A stretch of 64,000 bases of DNA from Talpa occidentalis (lineage: Eukaryota > Chordata > Mammalia > Eulipotyphla > Talpidae): contig NW_023604295.1 of NCBI RefSeq assembly GCF_014898055.3, positions 70,520,301 to 70,584,300 on the forward strand, read 5' to 3'. The notes beneath the pieces were generated by a model, which saw only the letters and a list, made by a program, of their open reading frames with translations, ran no database searches and was not told the origin of the DNA. Each line of letters opens with the position of its first letter. The first letter of the stretch is position 1. A program made the position numbers and the translations under genes. Shown piece by piece: positions 36,781 to 47,779 of the stretch.

Positions 36781-37074
36781 TTTTTAAAAGATTTATTTAT
36801 TTATTTATTTATTTATTATTTATTTATTTATTCATGCAAGCACTGGGTACATTCAGAATTGCGGGTGGGTGAGAGAATTCACCAGAGACAGGGCAGGGAA
36901 CAGAACAGGCAGACTGACGAAATACACTGCTGACGGGAGCAGAGGGCAGAGCAGGAGATGTCTGCACACCATGTTGGGACTCTCTCCGGTGGCCGGAGAT
37001 GGAACCGGTGCTGCAGAGGCTGCAGGTAGCTTTGCAGACCAGCGCTCAACTGCTGTGCCACCAGGGGAAGCCCA
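36781..37074 (-). repeat. tRNA-derived SINE (type A) with long (ATTT)n tail
   Basis: It runs from AAAAGATTTATTTATTTATT with about 12 TTTA units, through GCACTGGGTACATTCAGAAT, to CTGTGCCACCAGGGGAAGCCC. The 13-bp TSD ACAGATAATTTTA lies at 36760-36772 and 37075-37087, exact. Confidence 0.94.
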
Positions 37075-37143
37075 ACAGATAATTTTAAATACAGTACTAA
37101 TGGAATTGTGAGATTTATCTCTTTAGTAATCATAGGAACATTA

Positions 37144-37416
37144 TTTTTCTTTAAAGATTTAATTATGCATACAAGAGCTGGGGTATAGGCCTGAGGTATG
37201 GGGGGAAGAAAGGGAAGGGTGAAAGGATTCACCAGAGACAGAGTAGGGAGCAGAACAGGCAGATCTACTGAAATACACTGCTGAGGGGAGCAGTAGGCAA
37301 GACAGGAGAGGTTTGCTGAACCATGTGGGTTAGCTCTTTAACCCAGGGGATTGAACTTGTGCTGCAGTGGCTGCTAATAGCTTCATAGTACTGAGACATA
37401 AGCCCTTATGTCAACA
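37144..37416 (-). repeat. tRNA-derived SINE, older type C copy
   Basis: It runs from AAAGATTTAATTATGCATAC, through GAGCTGGGGTATAGGCCTGA, to a degraded head near TAAGCCCTTATGTCAAC. CATGTGGGTTAGCTC marks the older subgroup. The TSD CATAGGAACATTA (37131-37143) versus CATAGGATCATTA (37417-37429) has one mismatch. It sits 57 bp from the neighbouring SINE in the same orientation. Confidence 0.88.
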
Positions 37417-37429
37417 CATAGGATCATTA

Positions 37430-37969
37430 ATTGGTTTATAAAACTTCATTTTAACAGTAATTTAATAAAATCAATTGACTAAATAGTGGAATCAATGGTA
37501 ATAATAATTAAAATTTAAAAAATTGTCTTTTTAATTATAAATTATATATGTAGTTTTTCATTATTTCCTCAAAATTAAAAGCAGTAATTCATATATAATA
37601 CAAATATAGTTTGGGTAAGTCCAAAATAATAATTTTAGCAGCATCAATTATGAATCTCAAATATTTCTATGTCAACACACTACACACTAATTCTTAACTT
37701 TTGAAAATCATTAATTTGTGCCAGTATCACCTCATCCTGTCTCAATACCTTGTAGATAATTTGATCAGTGTCTCACAATTAGGAAATAACAATAACTAGC
37801 AGAAAGTTGGGGATTTATTTTCACCTTTACTTTCAACCATTGCCATTGAAATGTAACTGTTTTACTAGTTATTAAATCATAACCTGCACATTTTATAGAT
37901 AATCTATAAATATATGTGTGAAGAGTCTTATATGCTTAACTATATTTTAAATAATATAAGATTTCACAG
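37430..37969. other. AT-rich intergenic sequence
   Basis: No recognisable gene or element was seen. Confidence 0.45.
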
Positions 37970-38530
37970 ACAATTTGATACTGTAGTGGTGTTAACTCAA
38001 GTGATCATAGTGTACATTATATCTTTAGTTCATTCAATTCCCCTACTCAACACCCCACCTCTAGTAACCAGAATCTTATCCAATTTTTCGGAATTTGGGA
38101 TTTTTTGTGTTTTAGATTCCACATTTAAATGATAACAAACAGTATTTGTCTCACTCTATTGACATATTTCACTTAGTATAATGCCCTGAGGGCATGCAGC
38201 TCTTTGTATATCTGTCTCACTGGATCTATCCATGATCTTCTGTCTCTTATTTATGGATGCTTAGTTTGTTTCCATGCCTTGCCTATTGTAAACAATGCTG
38301 GTGTGAAGATGGGGGTGCAGATAATTTCTTCAGCATAGTGTTTTAATTTCTTTTGGATATCTTTTTTTTTTTTTGAGGCCTTTATAGTCTGCTTTCCATA
38401 GTGGCTGTCCAGTTTACAATTCCAACATCTCTACATGAAGATTCCCTTTTCTCCACATACTTAGAGGCAATTTTTAATTTCTTAACTTTTTGATGCATAT
38501 ATCCTGGTGTTGAGATCTGTCATGTTTCCC
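37970..38530 (-). repeat. L1M-type LINE-1 3' region
   Basis: The antisense of an L1 3' end is clear: AGTGATCATAGTGTACATTA, AGATTCCACATTTAAATGAT, ACATATTTCACTTAGTATAA, TGCCCTGAGGGCATGCAGCT, TATGGATGCTTAGTTTGTTT, CCATGCCTTGCCTATTGTAA, ACAATGCTGGTGTGAAGATG, CTTTCCATAGTGGCTGTCC. The 72-codon frame at 37914-38132 falls inside it and is not a gene. Confidence 0.88.
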
Positions 38531-39020
38531 TATTCTTCCTGTGAGTGGAGCCCCTAAGGCATGACCAGCAGTGTTGGGGGAGGTAGATGTCCTCCTCAGT
38601 TTTCTTTTCCCACTGGAGGGATAAGTCTCAGGAGAGATTTGTAATCATGCAGCACTGGTGTGGAGGAGGAGCAGTTTGGTCAGGTTGTTTGTAGCTACTT
38701 TTCTGCCTTGGATCTGACCTGGATCTTATGGTGAACACATTGTGCTTGAGTCTCAACCTTGTGTTCACCAGTTGAATCTGGGCTGCTATTCTGGCATGAT
38801 TGGATAATGGCATATTACAGAAGTATGTGTTCAGAGTTTAGAACTTAGTCTTACATGCTTTCATCTGGATGCTTTTGAAACTTTGTCATGGACATGGAAA
38901 AACAGGATAATCTTCTGAAACATGTGAAACTACACAGGGAGAGTTCCCCCTTGCTACTATTGTTCCATCTAGTTCGACCTTTCAGTCCTTTGATGAGAAT
39001 CTACTGTTTCCTATTCCTCT
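38531..39020 (-). repeat. Probable L1 5' UTR-like segment
   Basis: It is GC-richer than its surroundings. Blocks such as GTGTGGAGGAGGAGCAGTTT, GGTCAGGTTGTTTGTAGCTA, CTGCCTTGGATCTGACCTGG and GTGTTCACCAGTTG resemble the antisense of an L1M 5' end. Being next to the L1 3' region, it suggests one L1 with a large internal deletion, or two fragments side by side. Confidence 0.45.
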
Positions 39021-39189
39021 AACATCTCTGCAAAAAAGTCAGTCTCAAGGGTTTAGTTGTCATATGGCATTGGATAATGCCTTTCTAGTTTATGGAAAGC
39101 ATTTTGTTTTCTTTACTCAGACAACTTACTCATGAGGTCTCACTTTCTCTATAATGACTTAGCTATTTTCCTTCAGAAAGCTCTAAATT

Positions 39190-39240
39190 ATACACACACA
39201 CACACACACACATATATATAAAATGTGTGTGTGTAATTTA
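39190..39240. repeat. (CA)n-(TA)n-(GT)n microsatellite with dyad symmetry
   Basis: TAAATTATACACACAC runs into CATATATATAAAATGTGTGT and GTGTAATTTA. The arms are inverted repeats of each other, so the tract could form a hairpin. Confidence 0.9.
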
Positions 39241-39255
39241 TGTATGAATATGAGT

Positions 39256-39715
39256 GTTAGAGTTCTACAGAGAATCAGGGTCAGAATGGTATATAAGGTG
39301 ATATAGAGTGATATATAAGGTATATAGAGGTATGGATGGATAGATGGTATATAGACTGATAGAGTGTATGGAGGTGTATAACTTATGAGAGAAAGAAATT
39401 TTAAGAAACTGGTTTATGCTATAATGGAGGAAAATTCAATGTGTAGGCTGGGCTCACAGGTTAGGGACACCAGGTAGAATTGGTGCTGCAATTTGAATTG
39501 ATCAGTAATGTGCTGGCAGAATTCCCTCTTTAGAGGAGGTCTGATTTGATGAGATTTAATGATTTCATGGTATATAATCTGCTTTAAAAAAAGTCTGATT
39601 TAAATATTAATCTCATCTAAAAAAATCCTTCATAGCAATATGTAGAATGTTTGACTAAATATCTCAGTCAGTAGAGGGCCAAATTGGCATCTAAGATTAA
39701 CCCTCATAACTGGGT
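39256..39715 (+). repeat. Old mammalian repeat ('tagagttctacagagaa' type)
   Basis: It begins TGTTAGAGTTCTACAGAGAA and continues through CTATAATGGAGG, GCTGGGCTCACAGG, GTGCTGGCAGAATTCCCTCT, AATCTGCTTT, TTTAAATATTAATCTCATCT and TGTTTGACTAAATATCT, ending with AAGATTAACCCTCA. This order matches a common mammalian repeat whose family name I cannot give securely. An ATAG-rich low-complexity part sits at 39290-39380. Confidence 0.6.
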
Positions 39716-40213
39716 ATGTGATTTCATCTGCCCACTGGCTCAGAACCTGGGAATTAGTATTGTCAACACATCTTGTTACACCAAAGACAGAAAGTATATA
39801 TTTATCTTAAAACTTCTTGTGTCTCCCACAGACTATTTTCTTCTCTTCCTTCGAAGTATAGAAACCTGGCCTTACTAAATGCATGAACACTTAGAATAAG
39901 CACTGTAGATCCAAGACTTATCTTAGAAATGGTTATAGTGATGTGACTAAGACATGGGCAACGAGCTAAAAGTTAGGGGTTATCGTTCTAAGAAATGTAT
40001 GTAATAGCAATCAATGTTTTATTCAATTTTCTATTATCTAAATAGAATCTGGAGAAAATTAACATGCTAAGTATGTCAGATCAGGTAGTAATAATTGCAA
40101 TAAGATGGCATCCTATTATAAAAGCATAAGATTGCTTTTAGATTCTATTTGAGGAAGAAAGAGGTTTCTATTTTGACTAAGTTCACTGTCATATTACTGT
40201 TGTTTATTATTTC

Positions 40214-40479
40214 TTTTTTTTAGATTTATTTATTTTTATACAAGAGTTGGGGTACAGGCCAGAGGCGAAGGAGGGTAAGAGGATTCACCAGAGACAGAGC
40301 AGGGAGCAGAACAGGCAGACAACAGAAATACACTGCTGAGGGGAGCAGCGTGCACAACAGGAGAGGTCTGCTGCACCATGTGGGATTCTTGCTGGCCAGC
40401 CTGGATCGAACCGGCACTGCTGAGGATGTGGACAACTTCATAGTGCGGCGCTCAACCCGCTGTGCCACCTGGGAGACCC
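40214..40479 (-). repeat. tRNA-derived SINE (type B)
   Basis: It runs from TAGATTTATTTATTTTTATA to CTGTGCCACCTGGGAGACCC. The TSD TGTTTATTATTTC (40201-40213) versus TGTTTCTTATTTC (40480-40492) has one mismatch. It lies head-to-head with the copy at 40506, 26 bp away. Confidence 0.93.
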
Positions 40480-40505
40480 TGTTTCTTATTTCAATAGCAC
40501 AAGTT

Positions 40506-40800
40506 GGGCATCCTCTGGTGGCGCAGGCGGTTGAGCACCGCGCTGTGAAGCTTTCCGCAGCCTCTGCAGCACCAGTTTGATCCCGGCCAGCCAGCGAGGG
40601 TCCCACATGGCGCGGCAGACCTCTCCTGTCTCACCCCCTGCTCCCCTCAGCAGTGTGTTTTGTTAGTCTGCTTGTTTGCCTGTTTTGTTCCCTGCTCTGT
40701 CTCTGGTGAATCCTCTCACCCTCCCGCACATCTGGCCTATACCCCAGTTCTTATAAATAAATAAATAAATAAACAAACAAACAAATCTTAAAAAAAAAAG
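40506..40800 (+). repeat. tRNA-derived SINE (type B)
   Basis: It runs from GGGCATCCTCTGGTGGCGCA to an (AAAT)n(AAAC)n tail and poly(A). The short TSD TAGCACAA is at 40495-40502 and 40801-40808. The first TSD copy overlaps the region just right of the neighbouring minus-strand SINE. Confidence 0.93.
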
Positions 40801-41307
40801 TAGCACAAATGACTGTAACCTTAAATGGTAATGCTTGTTTTAGATAAACTCTGGTGTCTGATTGCAATTGGCTTGTCCATACTTCTATATAACTAATTCA
40901 ACTCACAAATTATGACCCATTAACTCATTGTTTTTAAAGATTCTTTTTCATTGATATTTTTTCAATACTAAAAATTACTTGGTATGACCTTCCAATTAAT
41001 CATGAACATATCTCTTTTTTAACTAAGGAAGTGCAAAATATTTAAAGACCAATTATAATTAAATTTATACAAAACTGGCATACTATGAGAGATTATTAGA
41101 AGTGTCCAAGTTATTTAAATAAAATAGAAAATAGCTCAAAATGTTCACTTTAAACTAAGATTTTTTTCTTATTTCTGCCCAATTATTAAAAAAAAAAAGT
41201 AGCAAAGTTAGTCATCACAATCCTTTTGCTTTAATAATATTATGGTATTCTTTGAAAATTGATAATTTGATACTGAAGTAATTTGATACCAAGTATACTT
41301 AAATAAT

Positions 41308-41342
41308 CATTCATTCATTCATTCATTCATTCATTCATTCAT
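41308..41342. repeat. (ATTC)n microsatellite
   Basis: About eight perfect ATTC/CATT units occur before ATCTGTTCC. Confidence 0.95.
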
Positions 41343-41393
41343 CTGTTCCACTATTTCTTCCAGAATTAGTGAGCTCCTTTGCCGCATCCTGTT

Positions 41394-41679
41394 TTTTTTT
41401 TTCCCAAGGATTTTTTTTTAAAGATATTTATTTATTTATACAAGAACTGGGGTACAGGCCAGATTCACTGGAGGGTGAGAGGTTTCACCAGAGATAGAGC
41501 AGGGAATAGAATAGGCAGACTGATGAAATACACTGCTGAGGGGAGCAGCAGTCACAACAGGAGAGGTCTGCTCGCCATATGCGTTTCTTCCTAGCTAGCC
41601 GGGATTGAACTGGTGCTGCAAAGGCTGCGGACAGCTTCATAGCACTGCACTCAGCCACCTGTGCCACCAGGGGAGACCC
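41394..41679 (-). repeat. tRNA-derived SINE (type B)
   Basis: It runs from a T-rich tail and AAAGATATTTATTTATTTAT to CTGTGCCACCAGGGGAGACC. The TSD TGCCGCATCCTGTT (41380-41393) versus TGCCACATCCTGTT (41680-41693) has one mismatch. Confidence 0.93.
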
Positions 41680-41693
41680 TGCCACATCCTGTT

Positions 41694-43050
41694 CTAAACT
41701 AAGTTCTAAGTGTAAAAATATGAATAAGGTGTTTTTTTTTTTTTTGCTTTTACATGTATGTCAGTAATCTCTGAAGAAGGAAAAAATTCTGTCTTTCCAT
41801 CTATTAGATATGTGAGAAATAAGCATTGGTATTAGTGCTGTTAACATAATGTTGATTTTAATAATTCTCACTATTGATATTTTCACATAAGTAGAAGAAT
41901 GATCCAATAATTATTGATGTTTCAGTGCTTGGTGTATTTATTCTTTAGAATTGATGAGAAACTAGGAGGAATGGCTATCATTTGGATATAGATTAATGTC
42001 CACATCCTTAAAGTGTATCCACAGGGACTTTCTAAATTTCTTTGATCAGTATGTGGCCAGCATCAATTCCTTGAGAAGCTTGGTAGTAGTTTTTTTTCCC
42101 CTTAATACATTAGAATTGTGGTGAGAATAAATCCTAGGGGTGTTGAACATTTCTGTAGTTTGAATTTGTAACAATACATAGACAGCAACTATTAATATTA
42201 TTTTTCTCTTTGTCAAGGAATTTGCCTTGCTTAGGAGTAGGGAAAAAAAGACAAGTTTTGTCAATATACCCAGAAGAAAATACCGCAGATGTTTCCCATC
42301 CTTTTTAGGTTCAAACTAGACCCCCACTGGTTTTATCAATATTTCATGTTGATAAAAACAAATGGGGTAAAGTTGAGATTTGATCAAATTTGATGAGTTT
42401 TGTTAGATAATACACAGTAGTAGCTGTTACAAAAGCTAAATAGCTGAAAATAGCCCAAAGATACTCTGAAACTGTTTGCAGACATGCTTCTGCTGACCTC
42501 CTGATGCCGGATGGAAAGAGGATTTATATAAATGTGAATCTTTTCATCCATTTGTTTAAAAATATTAAATGATTTTAGTCAATTAAGTAGTTTTCGTGCT
42601 GTAAATGTCAGCAGTGTTTGTTTTGAAAATATAAATTATTGATTATCTGAAATGTTTCCATGGACATTTGCTAGTGAGATTTGTTTTAATTGGTACAAAA
42701 TATCTCTGTAATTGGAAAACAAAAGGTTCCATTTGAGGAAAAAAAAAATATAGCTCGTAGCACAAGAATTCAAGATATAAAGTCAAGCAAATATTCTAAA
42801 GAGATGCATGAGGAAAAAGAAAGGACACATTCTGACATGCATCTAATAGTTTGATGCTAATATTTTCAGGAAGAAAGAAAGTAGAAAGCCTCCCATCATA
42901 TGTCAAGTTACACAGATAATAAATTATAATTTTTGATTTACCTAATCAAATTTCAACATGTGGATTACATCTTGAATATTTGGAGGGCAACTGTATCTCT
43001 GACTTATCTTCATCTAACATAATCTGCCTTGTTTTTGATTCATGGAATCT
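41694..43050. other. AT-rich intergenic sequence
   Basis: No gene or element was recognised. There is a T14 run near 41731-41745. Confidence 0.45.
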
Positions 43051-43060
43051 AAACTGTTTA

Positions 43061-43308
43061 AAAAAGATTTATTTATTTATGCATAGAAGAACTAAGATAC
43101 AGGCCAGGGGTGTTGGAGGTGAGAGGATTTACCAGAGTGGGGAGCAGAACAGGCAGTTCTACTGAAATACGCTGCTGAGGGGAGCAGCAGGCAAGACAAG
43201 AAAGGTCTCCTGTGCCATGTGGGTTAGCTCTCTGGCTGTGGATCAGACATGGGGCAGGTCATAGCTGTGACAATGCTGAGAGTTAACCCCTATGCCGCCA
43301 TGGTGGCC
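43061..43308 (-). repeat. tRNA-derived SINE, older type C copy
   Basis: It runs from AAAAAGATTTATTTATTTAT, GAACTAAGATACAGGCCAGG, through CATGTGGGTTAGCTCTCTGG, to TATGCCGCCATGGTGGCC. TSD-like CTAAACT lies on both sides (43049 and 43308). It is diverged and therefore old. Confidence 0.87.
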
Positions 43309-44352
43309 CTAAACTACTTCTTACGGTTGGTCCTATCTGATCCCAACTTAAAAATTTTGGCAAGTCTTAGATCTGATTTCTAAGTTTCTTTTTTAACTAA
43401 AAACACTACTGCTAATTATTAACTCATCCTTTGTTTCCAACTTAAAACACAATACATCCTCAATCCATGTGCTTGAATTATTTATAAACATATAACATAA
43501 AAAGACCATCACAATCTCCTAATGTTTCCTCTTATTGTGTACTAGAATATAATCTTAAAAAATGTGCTTGAGTATTTAACTTAAAGACTTGCCTAGAGCT
43601 TTTTGATTGCCTCTATTTCTATGAATTATTAGAATTTCTATTATCTCATTCACAAGTCATCTGAAGATGAATCTTTGTAGTACTGAAAGAAAACAAACTA
43701 TAATTTGAGGCCTGTGTTTAAATTCTTTACATCTTTTTTCCTACTTGTTTAATCACAAAATGTATCCCAGTTAATCATTATAATGTTATAAAACCCACAT
43801 CATTATAAAAAAAAAACACAAATTTATGCTTTATGACACTAAATTTTGGGATAAATTGTTAGCAGGTAATAGATAAATGCTACAGAAATACAAGAGTTAG
43901 TATAGAAATAGGCTACTGCCGTAACCAAAATTTAAACTATGTGATTTGAATTTGTTACAGAGCAACAAGATTAGACTTGTAATTAAATCATAATATGGTT
44001 AGAAAAACCTGGAAAATAACAACTCCCATTATATAATATTGAACTAATTGAAGAATATTAACTGTAATAACTCAGAACATGAAAAATGCATGCAATTATT
44101 TGTGGACATTGCAGATGATTTACAGGGGAGGTATTTAAAAGTATTTTTGGCTTTTAAAGCTATTATGATAATATGCAAGAAAGATGAAGTGAACTCAAGT
44201 ATAACAGTTTGCAAACATAGCTTAAAGAGAATGACTGATGTAGAAAATAAATTTGTTATTTATTCAAGACTTTCATATTTCAAAGAATCTTAAAGTAAGA
44301 AAGAACCATAGGGTAAAAGGGAATTTTAAAATATGACTAAACACCTATGGTT
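43309..44352. other. AT-rich intergenic sequence
   Basis: An 81-codon frame at 44048-44293 has no recognisable domain. I see no other feature. Confidence 0.4.
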
Positions 44353-44368
44353 AAGATTACTGAATGTT

Positions 44369-44483
44369 GGTTTATTTTTGGGGGGGAGGACCCTTGCCAG
44401 TGGCTGGGATCGAACTGGCACTGCAGAGGCTGCAGGCAGCCTCGCAACCCAGCGCTTAACCACTGTGCCATCAGGGGAGGCCC
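44369..44483 (-). repeat. 3'-truncated tRNA-derived SINE with TSD
   Basis: Only the tRNA-related head is present: AGGACCCTTGCCAGTGGCTG, GGATCGAACTGGCACTGCAG, ending CTGTGCCATCAGGGGAGGCC. The body beyond it is missing and is replaced by a short TTTATTTTTGGGGGG. The 16-bp TSD AAGATTACTGARTGTT lies at 44353-44368 and 44484-44499, one mismatch, so both insertion ends are present. Confidence 0.9.
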
Positions 44484-45105
44484 AAGATTACTGAGTGTTT
44501 TAAAGTTGTTGTCATGTGTTCTTGCCCAAGATGAAAGGCTCTTTAGAATCTTAGGAACAGTGTCTTACATAGCCTGTATCCCCATCTTTTAGACATTTAC
44601 CCAAAATTAATTTTGGCTATGACTGAGACTTTCAATGAAACCAGCATGTTCACAGAAATTCACTTGTTGTTAAATAAATTATATCAATGAATGTAATACC
44701 AGTTTGAAATAAGAATTCAAATGAAAAATAGGATCTGTAAGTCTCTAATATGCTATAGACAGGAAACATGTTGAAAAACATAATAAACTGCACACATGAC
44801 TTATTTTTAATGGAAAATCCAGACACTATGGCAGAGATTCATAGATAATGAAATATAATCTACTTCTGGAAAAGAACTAGTTACAATAAAGTGTTGATTA
44901 CTCCAGAATTGGGAATATCTGACATGTTGCTATGGAACACTGACTGTTATTTACCTCACATTTTTTCCAGTTTCAAATGTAAATGACCATTACTGTTTTT
45001 CTGCATTTTTATCATTATCATATGTTAATTGCATTCTGGAATGATAGAAGCCACAATGTGAAATCCATCTCTACATAAAATATTAAAAATATTATAAAGA
45101 TTTTA

Positions 45106-45360
45106 GGGTCTCCCCTGGTGGCGCAGGTGGTTGAGCGCTGCACTATGAAGCTGTCCACAGACTCTGCAGTGCAGGTTCAATCCTGGCCTGCTGGCGAGGA
45201 TCCCACATGGTGTGGCAGACCTCTCCTGCTGCACCTGCTGCTCCCCTCAGCAATGTATTTCAGTCAGTCTGCCTGTGCTGTTCCTCACTCTGTCTCTGGT
45301 GATTCCCGTGCATCTGGCCTGTACCCCTGTTCTTGTATAAATAAATCTTATTAAAAAAAA
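45106..45360 (+). repeat. tRNA-derived SINE (type B)
   Basis: It runs from GGGTCTCCCCTGGTGGCGCA to TTCTTGTATAAATAAATCTT and poly(A). The 10-bp TSD AAAGATTTTA lies at 45096-45105 and 45361-45370. It lacks about 20 bp around the TCTCACCCTCC motif. Confidence 0.92.
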
Positions 45361-45728
45361 AAAGATTTTAGACTCAATATCTGGCCTATGTTGGAATGAG
45401 ACATTGAAGAGTATTAGCAGTCTAAAAGTCACATTTTCCTACTTTTCAGTTTGAATATTGCCGATGTTCTTTCTGAGTGGTCTTACAGCAACAGGCATAA
45501 GATTGTCCATACATGAGTTGTTGTGTGAGTTTCTCCAATGTTTATATATCAAAGCTTTAGATTTTAGATTCAATATCTTGCCTATGCAGGGATGAGACAT
45601 TGGAAGTATTGGGATTCCACATGTTTATTTTTTTAAGTAAGGAGACATAAATCTTTTAGAAAGAAATTATTGTAGATTAATTTGTGTTAGCTTTTCCCTC
45701 TCAGTTGGTTAGAAATGCCTGCAGTCTA

Positions 45729-46027
45729 GGGCCACCCTGGTGGTGCAAGGGGGTAAGTCTTAGCATTATAAAGCTATCCGAGTTTGATCCCTGGCCAGTG
45801 AGCTGACCCACATGGTGCAGGAGATCTCTCCTGTCTCATCTGCTGCTCCCCTAAGCAGTATATTCTGTAGATCCTCCTGTTTTGCTCCCCACTCTGTCTC
45901 TGGAGAATCCTCTCACCCACCACCCTGAACCTTTGGCCTACACCCCAGGTGTAGCATAAATAAAATAAAACATGCATAAATATGCCAAAATAAAATATGC
46001 ATAAGTAAATAAAATAAATCTTAAAAA
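45729..46027 (+). repeat. tRNA-derived SINE, older copy
   Basis: It runs from GGCCACCCTGGTGGTGCAAG, through CTGACCCACATGGTGCAGGA, to CACCCCAGGTGTAGCATAAA and a long (AAAT/AAATA) tail containing ATGCATAA. It lacks the CCACAGCCTCTGCAG segment. The flanking duplication is weak. Confidence 0.85.
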
Positions 46028-46819
46028 AATGCTTGGGTTCACTCATCTGGAATCCAATGAGCTTTCCATATTCACCTCCCTTTTCTCAAGAATGGATTGG
46101 CCGTTGAGCTTCTTATAATGCAAGGTGCCCTTCAGCAATAGCCACCAGAAAATTTAAAAAAAAAAAAAAAGGTATAGGTTTATTGCTTTCAGGATCTGGA
46201 AATTATAGAGGACTTTTAGGGCTACACACTGAGGGCCATGTAGAAAAACACAGTACACAGGGCATGGAGTTCGTTTCGATTGGCTTCAAGGGTGAGGCCC
46301 TTATGTTTCATGGATTTACTTTATTCATAGATAAATTTAAAACATGAGAATGTAAATTTAAACCTTGGGAAGAGAAAATGACCCACCTGGTGAAATCAAC
46401 ACCTCTCTGAGTCTCGCTAGAGGAATGTGGCCTGGCTCTTTATCATTGTGACAAGCAATATGCTTATTTGAGATAATGTTCTTTGAAGTGGATGCCTTGA
46501 CAATTAAAACAAAGTCAAGCACTTGCATTACAAAAAGAGAAAAAATAAAATCAGCACTTAAACTACAATTCACCCTGTGATGCCCACAGCGTCACAGTCA
46601 GTGGTGAAGAATTTAATTGCTGGGAACTCTTGTGTTAAAAGGTAGGAGCAGGGCACTTTGAAATTCAGAAAGCATGTATCTAAATAGAATTATAGTAGTA
46701 AATTCCATGATAATTATAGAGGCAATAGTATAAAATCCATTCTGTAGCTATCATCCAAGACTTGAAGGGTCCTGTAATAATAGGTCAGCAATCTTGGGGA
46801 ACACTTTGAATCTGTTTAA
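46028..46819. other. Intergenic sequence
   Basis: A poly(A) run lies near 46155-46170. The sequence from 46080 to 46400 is less AT-rich. No gene or element can be named. Confidence 0.4.
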
Positions 46820-46827
46820 TGGTTTGA

Positions 46828-46978
46828 ATAATATTGAGTGATGAGGGGAGCAATGGGCAAGAGAGGTCTGCCGGGTCATGTGGGTATCTCCCTGGCCAGC
46901 CAGGAATCAAACCCATGCTGCAGAGGCTGCAGACAACTTAATAGTACTGCACTGAACCATTGTGCCACTGGGGAGGCC
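46828..46978 (-). repeat. 3'-truncated tRNA-derived SINE
   Basis: It starts inside the body at TGATGAGGGGAGCAATGGGC and runs to TGTGCCACTGGGGAGGCC. The 3' third and the poly(A) end are missing. TGGTTTGA flanks it at 46820-46827 and 46979-46986, a possible 8-bp TSD. Confidence 0.85.
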
Positions 46979-47316
46979 TGGTTTGACTTTGATTTTTATG
47001 TATGCTATGAGCTAGATATTTAGGGTTTTAAAGATAATTTTCAAATAATCACCATTGATTAAAAGTACCTTTTTTTTTTTTTTTCAGGGCACTGCAGCAG
47101 CCATCATATTGCAACACAGATAAAGGTACATTTCTAGTTTTTTTTTTTTTTTTTTTGGTCTGTTTTGTTGATTCATCTGTTTATCATAATTCCAGACTGT
47201 GTATTATTTATAATTTATAATGCAAGATCTCCAAATTTCTCATTTCTCCAAGATGTCCTTGTCTCTTCTTGCACTTTTGCACTTCAATATGCTTATCAGT
47301 TTAAACTTGCTAAATA

Positions 47317-47665
47317 GGGCCTCCCCGGTGGCGCAGCGGTAGAGCGCTGGGTTGCGAAGCTGCCCGCAGCCTCTGCGGCGCCGGTTCGATTCCCGGCTGC
47401 TCCCCGGCCACCGGAGGAGGGTCCCACATGGTGCGCAGACCTCTCCTGCCGCCCGCTGCTCCCCTCAGCAGTGTACTTCGGTCCTTCTGCCTGTTCTGCT
47501 CCCCGCTCTGGCTCTGGTGAATTCTCTCACCCTCCCGCGCTTCTGACTGTGCCCAGTGCATGTATAAACAAAAACAAATGAACAAACAAATAAATAAATA
47601 AATAAAACATGCCTCTATTAAAAAAAAAAATAAAAATAAAAAAATAAATAAATAAATAAATAAAT
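47317..47665 (+). repeat. Young tRNA-derived SINE (type A, long) with extra 3' tail block
   Basis: A Pol III A box, TGGCGCAGCGG, is at 47329-47339 and a B box, GGTTCGATTCC, at 47383-47393. The long subgroup segment GCTGCTCCCCGGCCACCGGA is present. The 3' end reads CAGTGCATGTATAAAC, then (AAAT)n, then ACATGCCTCTAT at 47607-47618, then poly(A) and (AAAT)n. The 14-bp TSD AAACTTGCTAAATA lies at 47303-47316 and 47666-47679, exact. It is one of the least diverged copies. Confidence 0.96.
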
Positions 47666-47779
47666 AAACTTGCTAAATAAATACTTGAAATTTTATGACT
47701 ATTGCTTTGAATACATATCAACTTGGGGATAATTGCTGTATTTGTAATAATGAATTCTATAATACATATCTGGTATATT

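Noticed and set aside
41308..41342. Short regular repeat considered as a CRISPR-like array
   Set aside because: It is a plain (ATTC)n microsatellite with no spacers, and the window is mammalian.
44048..44293. 81-codon frame with a plausible amino-acid mix
   Set aside because: AT-rich composition, no known motif, no splice or promoter context, and length expected by chance in 64 kb.
47088..47125. 38-nt exon-like segment after a T-rich CAG and before GTACA
   Set aside because: The T run alone makes a good acceptor score. The segment has no coding or conservation support and is very short.
47329..47393. Possible tRNA gene, because A and B boxes are good
   Set aside because: The boxes are 54 nt apart, the region is part of a repeated 240-330 bp element, and no cloverleaf with a proper acceptor stem is evident.
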